Source: Laetiporus sulphureus 93-53 (Eukaryota; Basidiomycota; Agaricomycetes; Polyporales; Laetiporaceae). Taken from it: a DNA stretch of 64,000 bases. The stretch lies in assembly GCF_001632365.1 (NCBI RefSeq), contig NW_024468575.1, forward strand, positions 71,258 to 135,257. Reading direction: 5' to 3'. Below the pieces are notes generated by a model. It did not search any database and was not told the DNA's origin. It worked only from the letters and a program-made list of their open reading frames with translations. This document shows positions 10,459 to 21,573 of this stretch, one piece after another; position 1 is the first letter of the stretch, and each line of letters starts with the position of its first letter. A program made the position numbers and the translations under genes.

Positions 10459-13400
10459 ATGTGTGACCCGATGTCCTCTGAGAAGGAAGGCCCGCCTGAA
10501 AAGCGCACGAGGCTAGACATGTCTCCTTCTCGTTCTCCCAGCGTAGTCGAAATCAGTCTATCGGAAGGTACAAAGAAGGAGCCTGTGGATGTGGAGGATG
10601 TAGAAACGGAAGAGGAACACTGTAGCATCTGTCTTCAGCCGATTGCAGACCGCACAGTTGTTCCTACATGCTCGCATGAGTTTTGCTTCGAATGTCTTCT
10701 CATCTGGACCGGTGAGTGTCATTTTCGCGTCGCATCAATGGGGAGCGTGAAAAGCATGCATTCATAGACCCATACCACCGTTCCGAACGCGCTCACTGAC
10801 TGCATAATCGCTGCTCACTCATGCAGAGCAATCGCGCCGCTGTCCGCTCTGCTCGCAGGCCATTGGGGACTACCTGATACACAACATACGCTCAAAATAC
10901 GACTATCAAAAGCACTACCTCGCTCCTCTTCGTGCATCGCCACGCCTGTCGGGTATAGCAGGGGCCGCTCGGCAGGACGCCAGGCGTCGTGCGCAGAGTC
11001 GGCGGGAGCGAGAGTGGACCAGGAGACAGCGCAGAGTGCAGGAGGAGGCAGACGAGTTAGAGACCGCTATCGAGAAGCGGAGATGGGTCTATCGGCACCA
11101 TCTATATGCCAAAGTGAGTGAATTACTGCTTTACATCAGGAACACGTTCTGGCAGGACGGTCTGGAGCTTGTGAGATATGCTGATATGCCTCTACCCCGT
11201 CCTATACCATTTCATTCTGCTCGGGAACTGGTCACCTTTGCCCATTTATTCTTCTGTCTATGTCGCTTTTTGTGTATATTAGGCTGTTGCAGGCCCCGCA
11301 TTTGGTAACCGACGTTGGGTCCATGTCCAGATGAGGCCCCCCGTGCACTTATTCATGCCGAAGCTATTCCCCAGAGGACTTGATGCTCGTCAGAAAACCT
11401 CTGCAGCATGCACTGACGCATTGATTTGCCAGCATGTAGCATCCAATCCCTACACTCGCTATAAACCGTTTCCGACACCGGCACAATTCGCCGCATCTTC
11501 TGAGCTCGTGAGCCGTGCTACCGTCTTCTTGAGGCGAGAGCTCAGGGTATGGGTGGGGCTGGATGTGGAGGTGCGCTCGGTTCTTCAAATTTCACTCAAG
11601 GTTTGCGGCTAACGGTCCGTTTATGCATCAAACGCAATTATGAATACTCAATCATGGGCCGATCTATGTCCCCTCAACGCACTGGTGTACCATTATTGTC
11701 GAACTGGCGTTGGCGCTTGTTTCTCCACGTGAACACGCTCCCCTCTTCTTGGCTGCACGTCGTTCAATGTCGCGCATGAACATGCTGCTCTAATGACTGC
11801 TCTTCTGTGGACTTCACCGCTCTTCTCAACGTAAACTTCCTCATTGAACACCCGACCTTCTCCTCGGCATGTGTTCTTCCAACAATGTGCCTTATACAAA
11901 CCTTACTGCTGACGTCTTGTCTAACCCCTCATTCGCTGCATGGATTATGCATTGGGCTAGTTCCTTACCACATTCACGCTATCTCTCATGAAATCGCTGG
12001 ACATCCGCTCCGAGCCCGCCGTGAGGCTCCTTGCCGAATTTCTGGATATGGATAGCGGTGGTGAGCGCGTGAACGCGGAGCATTTTGCGCATGGTGAGTA
12101 AGCGCAACCTTTTGTTTTCGCATTCATGAGCCTGTTGGAAAGTTACGTTATTGTGGCGATGATTGTATTTCATCGTCGGTCAGTCTGGCTTCCACTCAGC
12201 TGCACGTTGCACAGCGAACCTGTGCACTAGTCCACGGGATCCCGGTATTTTATATAGATAGGCCACGGGCCCTGCTGCGTCCTCATGATTGCTAGCAGGG
12301 TCGTCCAGAAAAGCCATAGTCTTGCGTCAGAATGTTGTCCCGGACTTCTCATAGACGCACTCCTAGTCATTCTCCTCCTCTTTGGGATAGGTTCTAACCG
12401 TTGTTTCCATCTTCAGAATTGTATAGTTATCTCCGTTCTCCGTACCGGGATTTAGCCATTTATGACACGGTTGTTCAGGTAGGTCGTCGCGTTCGTTTTT
12501 GCGGCTGAAACCTTCTGGAATGCTCACAGTCTGCTCTACTACTCTAGTATGACACTCCGGAGGGTGTTCCACCGCCTTTTGTACCCGAAAGGAGCAGCCG
12601 CTGGGTGTCGCGATCACGTTCCCACTCGCGATCAAGATCACGTTCGCGGCCCCGCGAACTTTCCCACCGCAGGCTTCCTTCGCGATCCCCCGAACATGTT
12701 GCTTCGTCTTCGTGCTCGCCTACCCGCCGCCCACCGTCTGCTCCGCGAGCCCGACACGCTTTTCCAGGCACTCAGGGACGTGAGTCGGGTCGGTCAGCAA
12801 ATGACGTAGCATCTACTTCTCGTGAGCCAAGTGGCCCTGGGCGGGACTCCGGGCGTCCTCAACCTGTCCAGCGGTCTGAACGGCGAGATGATGCGGAGAG
12901 CCGCAAAACCACTGACCTAGCCAGCGGATTGCGGCGATTAAACCACGGCAATTCAGAGAACACCTCAGGTCCGCAAGATCGGCAGGAGAAAGCGAGTGCG
13001 TTCGCACGTCGTGAAGATGTAGATCGGTCGCGTACCGGCGGCACTCATACATCCAGGCGAGACGACTCTGCCACAGGTGCAGAGAATGCCGGCACAGCCA
13101 GCAGTAGCACGCTCAGCGCGTCTCATGAAATGTCGCCGGGTTTTGCCAATTCGCAGGCGCCAGATGCGGCGCGCATTCTAGACTTGGGTTCTGGTCGTGA
13201 GATCAAAGGGGCTGCGCAGGTACCTGAGGCTATACCATCGCGAGGAGCTGCACACGGTGTTGGTCCATCGAATAACGCTGAACGCGCACGAGCTGAACGC
13301 AAAAGACCTGCAACAAGAGTTAGAAACCTCAATCTATCGGAGTCCGTTCGAGCCCACTTATCTATTCGTGGTGCTTCCTCCAAGCAGCGCGACGTTGTAG

Positions 13401-14289
13401 CGGGCGACAAGCATGGGCGTGCAGTTGCATCCGATGTTCCTTCTTTATTGCTACGGCTATCCGATCCAAACTCACCGCACACGGCTAGACCGTCTGCTTC
13501 GGCCTCCGAAATTGCCTCACGTAAGTGCGATGTATGGTCTTGCGCAACGCGACTAACCATTTCCTTCTGCCTGTCGGTGCATCTCCAGACGACGCATATG
13601 CGGTCGGCACGGAAGAAAAACTTGCGTCCGCTGCGCGCGATAGTGTGCTCGGCATCGCGACCTCCCAACTATCAACCGACACCACCCTACTTGCGCAGCA
13701 ACGTGGCTCTGAGTCAGAGAGCACGCGAAGCACAACCGCAGATTCTGGTATGGAGCACACGGGTGAGTGTCAAAGCCGGTGTCATATATTTTGCCTCCGG
13801 TTACTTCCACAACCAATGCGTTCTCGAGCAGGCATCGCCTCTGCGGCCTCGACTGATCTACGCGCGATCCTGCTGAGCAAGCTCGCGCGTGAGAAGCGTA
13901 TCACCAGCATCCCGACCGCATCGCATGACAACCCTTCCCAGCCTTGCAATGGCCGGTCGCCCTCGGTCGAGAAGGCATCCGACGTGCTAGAGCCAGGTGA
14001 CGGAGACGTTGCAAGGCACGTTCGGAGCGACGCGGCTGGCCCACAGGGATCAAGCACTGAGATCGATGACGCAGAGGCGCGACTTCGTAGGCGTGCTCAG
14101 CTGCGAGTGCGATTTGCAGCCCAGAAGAAGATGGCCTCTATATCCGGGGATCTACCCGACGAGAAAGGCATTCATCACACTGATCATAGCTCGGAAGCAC
14201 ATGGTGGCATTGGCGAGCGATTAGCAATGGCTAAAGAGGATCTACTTCGGCGCAGACTACAGGAAAGAAGGGAAGGCAGCCATCCGTAA
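10459..14289 (+). CDS. TOPORS-like RING finger E3 ligase with RS-rich tail
   Basis: Model with nine exons: 10459-10711, 10827-11113, 11433-11570, 11961-12093, 12417-12478, 12548-13520, 13589-13762, 13832-14289 and possibly one more inside the long intron at 11114-11432. Residues about 55-100 form a C3HC4 RING: HCSICLQPI, CSHEFCFECLLIW, RRCPLCSQ; the last pair comes from exon 2. The following HNIRSKYDYQKHYL resembles the conserved stretch after the RING of TOPORS. A second conserved block (YTRYKPFPTP to LAEFLD and YDTVVQYDTPEG) precedes an Arg/Ser-rich region (SRSRSHSRSRSRSR) and a long disordered tail. TOPORS proteins act as ubiquitin and SUMO ligases in the nucleus. Family placement is from motif order; the exact 3' exons are well supported by phase. 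Confidence 0.8.
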
Positions 14290-14643
14290 GTCTGCCGTCT
14301 TTAGGCACAGCACAATGTATTGAGATACTACAACTACTTTGATTTGGACTAGTGTATGAACGAAAGGCGAATAACACACGGGTACTAATGTTGGTGCACG
14401 GGCGACTATGATTCGGTCGCTTTTGGAAATGAGGGTATTTCTAAGGCGATCCATTAGGTATCTTTAGGGTCCCATTAGCCGTATAGAGTGTAGCTTGCGA
14501 AGGAAATTCCGAGTGAAGGAGCGATTATTTGGGTGTACTGTGTGAGTTGGAGAGCCGCTACAAGGGGCATAGTCTGGATTCATGAGAGACGTCGAATGCG
14601 AAATCGTGGAAGGAAAGTGGGAAACGAGAGCCATGATAAGCCT
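14290..14643. other. Tail-to-tail spacer
   Basis: Short convergent spacer between the TOPORS-like gene and the homeobox gene; must hold both 3' UTRs. No separate feature seen. Confidence 0.4.
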
Positions 14644-16458
14644 TCAGCGGCTTGCGTATTGGTCATTCGTGTAATCGTCGTTGAAGGAGCGCGCTGAACG
14701 TCTCGGACTGGTCGGAGAAGACACTATCCCGGAGGCAGAGGGGTGTGGCTGGCCGGGACGGCCCCGAGGAGACTCTGAGATGGGAATAAAGGGAGGACTG
14801 CCGGCCACGCGAGGCGAGCGGGACGGGTTGAGGATTGGCGGAAGACCCGTGTTGGGCTCCGACGAGATATTGCTCATGAGCGCAGCGGCCTGTCCGAATC
14901 CAAAAGCGTAGTGGCTGCCCGGAGCCGAAGCGGAGGACGCGCGAGGACGCGAAAACGGCGAAAACGCAGGGTCGTCCCACTGCGGACGAGGCTGCAGCGT
15001 GAACGGCGGAGGGATGTGCAGGGCAGCATGGCGTGCAGACGACGAGGACGAGGAGGATGGTTCTGGTTCCGGCGTGCGCCACCGACGAGAGTGAGGATGA
15101 TCGGCTGCTGATGGCGGAGGCTGAACCGGCTGGAAGGGGCGGAAAGAAGCGCCCTGGCGGTTGCTGGCTTGTGGCACATGCGCGGAGTCTCGTTCAGGTC
15201 CGAGCACGAGCGGCGGCAGCGCGAATGTGTACTCCCTCTGCTGCATCCTCAAGTCCTCCGAGAACGGTCGCGCGTGTCGCGACGACGACGACGGCGGCGG
15301 CGGCGGCGGCGGAGGCACGCGGGCGGCGCGCCACGCCTCCTCCGCCGACGTAGCAGCTTGGGACGGTGAGAAGGGCTCAGCGGGTCGGAGGGCGTGATGA
15401 TACCGCTCGAAAGAACCCGATCGCTCGTGAGAACGAGCAGCGTCGCCCGCTTCTCTCGGCAAGCTGTATTGCGTCAGAAGCCTGCTGGGCCCAGGGATCC
15501 CGGGGCCTGACAAATGCGTCGAAGCCGCCGAGCTCGAGTGGCTCTGAGGCACAGGTGCCTCATGATGGCTTGGACGCGCCGAGCCCGCAGTGGATGGCCC
15601 GCCCCGCCCGGGCAGGTCCCCGAGGGGGGCCACTGCAAAGTGCATGAGCGGCGCTTGAGATGAGCTCCCGGATGGCCCTGCAATGGCGCCTGCGTCGGAC
15701 GCGCTCGCAGCCGGAGGCGCATTTGTGAAAGGCCCGAATTGCGGTGGGCGCGTGAGGGGTGCGCTCGTCTGTCCTCGGGGACGCCTTGCCTTTTGGCGCT
15801 GGTTCTATACAAAGGCCATGGGTATGAGTTCTCTTCCCATCCACAGGGAGAGTGTGCACAGGTGGACTTGCCTGGAACCAGATCTGCGGGAACGTCAAGA
15901 ACTGTGCTATCAACGCGAGATCGCAGAGACGATACACACCTGCACTTTGCGGGCGCTGAGACCGATTGCGCGGCCGACCTCTTCGCGCATCGCCGTGGTG
16001 GGGAATCGCGACTGTAAATCAGAGTGTTTTTGAGCAAACCCGGCGCTGTAGAGGAGGTGAGGAAGTCATACCTGCGCCAAGAGAGCGTGCAGCACTGCAG
16101 ATTGGTGGGGTGTGGTGAGCGTCCTTGTGCGTTTCTTCTTTGGCGGGGCAGGCGCGGGCTGCGCGCCCTCGGACGAGTGGCTCGGCCCCGCCTCCATCTC
16201 GGTGTCCGCCATCTCTCCCTGCGAGGAGGACATGGACGGACTGGAACGCTCCCTTCCGTGCTCCATACCTCCTCTTCCCGCCCCCTCAGGCCGGGGTTGA
16301 CCGGTCATTTCGTGAGAAGCTCCCGCGGCGGCGGCAGCGGGAGTCGTCTCGCTCGTGGTAGCTGAAGCCCCCCTTGAATCGTTAGTTGTCGAATGCGAAA
16401 AGAGTGTACGTATAGTAGCAGAAGGAGACCGCTTGGGGCTCCTCTGTTGGTCGGACAT
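14644..16458 (-). CDS. Homeobox transcription factor with a 12-nt microexon
   Basis: Four exons, all phase 0: 16072-16458, 15940-16011, 15872-15883 and 14644-15804, giving 543 residues. The homeodomain starts near residue 108 with KKKRTRTLTTPHQSAVLHAL, continues FPTTAMREEVGRAIGLSARK and ends with the recognition helix KVQ-IWFQ-NQRQKARR; the invariant Trp, Phe, Asn and Arg are present. The IWFQ part is a 12-nt exon bounded by a normal acceptor and a GC donor (CAG|GCAAGT). The 387-codon last exon is Pro/Ser-rich and disordered, with a run of eight prolines, typical of a regulatory tail. Nuclear DNA-binding regulator, possibly developmental as other agaricomycete homeobox genes are. Alternative: the microexon could be skipped or retained with its introns, which would destroy the domain. 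Confidence 0.85.
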
Positions 16459-19400
16459 ATTGCTAGAGGACGGGGGCCGTGGTGTCGGAGACTGCGTAGA
16501 AGAACAAGATTATCATGCGATAGACTATATTGTGTCGGATTAGTTGAGCGAAGGTACGTCGTCGAAGGAAATGAGGCCTTCGTAGGAAATGATACAAGAT
16601 TCGGGGGGCTCCAGGGTCATCGAGCCTTCGGGGAAGGGGGAGTCGCCAAAGACGCGGTAGAATAGTATAAATACGCTACAGGGGTGTGTGGGTGGGCGAT
16701 CGGGGACCCGATGCGCGGACATGCATTAATGAGCTGAGCAAGCGCCTTGAGAGAGAACAATCGAAATCAATTCTCTGATCGCGCGGTGCTCGATGCAGAA
16801 AATGACTGCCAAAACGACCTCTGGCGATATTTCCGTTAGGTTCTTAGAGCGCTATGCCTCTTTTGTCTCTATAACGCCGAGGCCTATAGGAGCCACCATC
16901 CGCCGCTTGGCTGCGACGACAGAAGACGGTTAAGACCATTTAGCTGGGCACCAAATGCAATCTAGAACTAATCACTTGAGCCTGAACACATTCCCCGATG
17001 CTGTCCGGTATGACTACGCGCGTTGCTCTGGCGTCGCGTTGCAACGTGGCAACCGCAATATCACCCTACCTCCTCACCGTCTTGCGCGCGCGCAAACCGC
17101 CTTGACGGCTCGACAGTCAGATATCGCGGAACACACGGATATTCACTTACGAGGCGCTGGTGCGAAAGACAAAAATTGAAAATGCGGCGAACAAACGCAC
17201 AGCTTGAAGCGTTCCGAGGATTACCACTATAACAATGCGTGGCGGACAGAGCAGACCACGTGGATGAGTGCCTGATATGGAAGTGTGACGATCGAGATCT
17301 GCGCTGCCCAGATTGCAGATCTCGCTGGCGTAAGTGAGTCAACGGTCGTCCGGGCGCGCTGTGCTGCAGCTTGTCTCCATGAGCTTTGACGTCTACCTGT
17401 TGCGAGGCGTCCATCCCCATGTCGAGCCCGGCGCTGAGCCGCCCCAGTTGCTTAGCACCAGCTGTATTTACGGAATATATTACCCATGATGGCAAAGCAC
17501 TCGGATTATCCGTGCAACTCTATGGGAACGAGCGCCCAGACGGGAACGGAATTCGCTGCATATCCGCATCCGTTCCTGGATATCGAAGCGACGTCAGATT
17601 ATGCAGGGAAGTCGAGCAACTTAGTTTGGGTGGTCGGTGTTTACGCCGGGCCGTTGCCATCCGCGAGCGTGGCCTATCGCCGTTGTGCGTCCAAGTTTGC
17701 ATGAGAGCGCTCTGATTTGTCGTTGGGCGGAAGCATTTGGGTGTGTGGGAAGGCGCAGGCCACTTGGGTTCTCGCATATACGACGCCGGGAGAACGATTC
17801 TGCAGGACAGGCCGACGCAGCGTTGCGTTGCACGTTGCGTTGGGAGGAATGGATACCCGCGCATCCCGAGAGGTCGATGGGGTGTCAAGGTGACTGTACA
17901 TTCGCTGCGATCAGGGCAGGCACAGGACAGGGAGGGGCGGTAGAGAGGGTCGCGCAAACTAGGTTCGATGGCCGAGTGTGTGCGGAGTCGCTCGGGAGAG
18001 GGGATGCGATCACCAGCGTATGGCGTATGACACGTTCGGTACAATGTGGGTCGCGCGCCGCGGTCGGCCAGCACCAGACGCATCTCGACGCAGCCAGAAC
18101 TGGACGTTGGAGCACGCTGTACGTACGTACGTGCGTCTGGCGATCTATAGACTATGGGCCATCACGTCAGGGACTCTTTCGCACCCGCGGAGCGTAATCA
18201 TCAAAACGAAATTGGTGCTGGCGTCATAATGAACACCTCACGTAAGGTTTGCAGTGGAACACAATAAGAGAGATCCGGTTCACCGGATCTCGAGAAGAGT
18301 TTGGGAATCTGTAGAGCGGTACAGAGGTCAAAGATGCGAAACGAGCGTGAGTAAAATAGAGAGGGAACCTTGAGTGGACACAATAAGCCTGGGAGCCGGG
18401 ATAAGCCATGAGAAAGATCCTGTAGCGGGAACGTGGGCCCGACAAGGCAGGTACGAGCCGACGGCAGGCTATGCTGGAAAGAACCTCGGGCAGGATGCTG
18501 TATGTCGGTATCGTCGCGCAAGCTCTAGTTCTTCCGCGCATGAACCTGCCAAAGAAAGGGTCGCAAGACACTCGTTTTGCACACTGTCGTAACGCCCCCG
18601 GAATGTTACGCGAAGCAATCGTCTCATAGCGAGCAATAATGGCCGGTGTCATTTGCAAATGAAGCCGGCGTTCAGACGTCAAGTCTCCTGAGAATTCGAA
18701 CGTTGAGTGAATGACGAGAAGACGGACATCTCGGGAAGGCTTGCGGCATTCATAACACTGACCTGTGCTTGGTAATTCCGGCTCACGACGCACCTGGGAA
18801 CGCAACGGTGTCCTCTGCGCATCTATGCTATTTCGGGAGCGGCGGCGGCGGCTGACAAGCTGGTTCGGTGAGCGTGCGCGCATGCATGCATGAGAGCTGC
18901 GAGGCCTGGCCCGAGGAGGAGCGTGACTGTACGCGTCAGCCTGTGACGGGACGCGTGTGGTGACGGTCATGTGATGCGGGGATTGAAGGACGCCGATCCG
19001 CGACGCGTACCTTCTCCGGGTTCTGATGTTCGCGATGCTGATCCGATATCGAACCGCAAGTTCGGCTGGCGGCCGCGGGACCCTCCATCACGCAACCTTT
19101 CCATCAGCCCCCCGCCATTAGTTCTCCCAACCGACCCGAGCATCCTGTCGTCACAATCGAATTCAGCTGATGGGCATGCACGAAAAGTCGAGGCTGTTCG
19201 GCTTTCGCGGCGAGCCTGTCTCCATCAGTAGTTTCCATAGGACCAACCATTGCGCGTTTAACGTTTGCCCTGGAAACTTCGAGGACCAGCTCAACTGTCA
19301 AGCACCATCGCGACCTTTCAATTACTTCAACAAGTTCTTGCAACCATGGAGAGCGTGCTTATACATAGAGTGTACTCCATATGCCATGCTCGGATTAAAC

Positions 19401-20797
19401 GACGCGCCATGTAGAGCAGCGTCAAAGCACAGCTCTGCTTGATCAGTTGCTCCGAGCCCCGTCGACGCTCGCCTATCCTATCCTTACAAAGGTAAGCTTT
19501 TCGGGAGCGTGAGCTTCTGACGCGCGAGGGGCGGCCAATCCGGGTGCTCGTAGAAGGTGGGCTTCGCTGCCGATAACGCGTACGCGCAGAGCTTCGTGGC
19601 TTCGCCGCTCGCCAACCGCGACGACTCACGCGGTACGCAGCGCTTGGTATCATTGAGTGACCCATTACGCTCTCTTCATTGCAGACCGGCGGGTGGGAGA
19701 ACATTTCATGCTCATCACTGGCTCCCAGGTCGCCGCTCCCCGCACCTGAGCTGTCTTCTTCACTCCGTGTCCCTCGGTCCCCACCAGACCGTATCGCCTT
19801 CTCGTAGGTAATCGATGCCTCCACAATTCACATCAAGGGCTTACCCTGAAATTGAATGTGAATTGCGCCGTTCGGTAGACCTAGGGCCCCGCCGGACTCA
19901 ATGCTGATCGCAGTATCCACCACGAATGCGCGCGATTTCTCCCGCCGCCTCTCGTCGACTGTTCGAGACGGTCTGATGCAGCCAGAATAGAGTCACCTTC
20001 GTCATTCCGAGTGCCTCGGTCCTACGTCAATCAGCCCTGAGTGAACATGGACGCTTCTTCCAAGTAGCCGATGCTTCGTTATCAAGGGCCGCCCTGCTGG
20101 GGGTAGGAGGGTACCCCACGCCATAGAGTCTACGTTGAAATCTGGTCCTGATCGCGCACGTATGTAACGTAGCAGAGACGAGCTCTCGACTTGTCCTCTA
20201 TTGTTGAGCCACTGCCAGAAGAAGACGGCTGCTACAATTTGTAAATAACACTTCCCGAGCCAATCGCTGCTAGCCTAGTCGATCTGCGCGCGGCGCTGTT
20301 CATGAACCATCCACCCAAGCATGCATACCGAGACACATTCCTCTCCATTGTCATTCGATCATCCTGCACCACGCCTTGTCATCTAACGCATCCGGATTTC
20401 GTATTCACGCTGACACAGACCGGACCACTCGTCCGTCCGTCCACCGCGGCGCAATGCACACTATACGAACCACCACCATCACCCGCCAGCAATCTTGACC
20501 AGCGGGCAACCCAGCTCTTCTCCTCGCCATATGCCCTCCGCGCACGCGCAGTGCGGCGTACACCCGAGTCCATAACCCTACACACATCCGGAACGTTGTT
20601 GCAGCGCAGACATAATACCGCCCCGGATCCAATGAGAGAGATTCTGGCGGGCCGGGCACTGCCCCGTCTTTCCTGGTCTCGTGCCCAACATCGATATCTG
20701 CATCACAGCAGCCGCGTGCCACCGAACTGCACTGACTCCCTAGTGGTGCAGTCTCTTCAAAGTCGTCGCCCGTCGTAATCCACCCGCGCGACCCACC
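16459..20797. other. 4.3 kb upstream region, no gene supported
   Basis: Lies between the 5' ends of the homeobox gene (-) and the ankyrin gene (+). It has many short overlapping frames, none with a domain I recognise; the longest (minus 18224-18970, 248 codons) is Arg/Ser/Pro-rich with no coherent fold. A short ACGT run sits at about 18118-18132. The length is exceptional for this otherwise compact region and suggests a large regulatory region or an undetected non-coding RNA. Confidence 0.5.
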
Positions 20798-21416
20798 ATG
20801 GTACGCGTCTGAATCCAGCCTCTCGTCCCGCACGCCACTGACCAGCGCGCGCGCCCATACGATACATGACACTAACTTCCAGGCCGCCGTGAACACGGAC
20901 ACAAGCACACCGGGCAGCCTCCCACAAGAGACCGTCGACTTTGCGCACCGCATGTTCGACGCAGCGCGCCAGGGCGACTCGGCACTCCTCCTCCAAGCCA
21001 TCGACGCCGGGCTCCCCGCCAACCTCACCAACGACAAAGGTGCAGTACACCATCACCTACCATCTAACGTCTTACGAACCCACCACATCCACCGCGCCGA
21101 CACACCAGGCAACACCCTCCTGATGCTCGCCGCCTACAGCGGCCACGCCGACCTCGCCCGCGCGCTCCTCGCCAAGGGCGCCGACCCCAACCGCGTAAAC
21201 GACAACGGCCAATCTCCCCTCGCAGGCGCCGTCTTCAAAGGCGCCGACGCAGCCGTGCGCGTCCTCGTCGACGGCCACGCCGACCCCCGCGCCGGCACGC
21301 CCACCGCCATCCAGACCGCCAGGATATTCGGACGGACGGACCTCCTCGCCGTCCTCGGCGCGACGGAGGAGGACTTGAAGGAGGACGTGCCGCTGCCTCC
21401 TGGGCCGCCGCACTGA
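20798..21416 (+). CDS. Small ankyrin-repeat protein
   Basis: Three exons: a start exon of just the ATG (20798-20800), 20883-21039 and 21109-21416, giving 155 residues. The introns are GTACGC...CCAG and GTGCAG...CCAG, and phases fit. Residues about 10-35 (FAHRMFDAARQGDSALLLQA) and then DKGNTLLMLAAYSGHADLAR, LLAKGADPNRVNDNGQSPL and VFKGADAAVRVLVDGHADP are three to four ankyrin repeats, with a fourth diverged repeat near the end (TAIQTARIFGRTDLLAVL). Proteins of this size and type are usually cytosolic adaptor proteins of unknown partner. An alternative start inside exon 2 would need a non-ATG codon, so the tiny first exon is preferred. It converges on MON2 with 157 bp between stops. Confidence 0.75.
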
Positions 21417-21573
21417 GTCCTGAGTACCGAGCACTCACGAGGGATAGCGTCTACGATAGATTGTTCGAAATGTACGATAGAACAAGTCCGCATATGTACA
21501 AACGCATACCCGAGAGATCCAGAATCTAGCATCACCTAAGGACCTATCGAACGGACACGCAGCCACCCATCTA

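Noticed and set aside
12605..13876. 423-codon frame as a separate gene
   Set aside because: It is the RS-rich exon of the TOPORS-like gene running on through an intron; its first codon is GTG.
18118..18132. Short ACGT repeat
   Set aside because: Too short to call a microsatellite feature or a regulatory site.
18224..18970. 248-codon minus-strand frame
   Set aside because: Arg/Ser/Pro-rich composition, no domain, many overlapping frames of similar quality on both strands in a GC-rich region.
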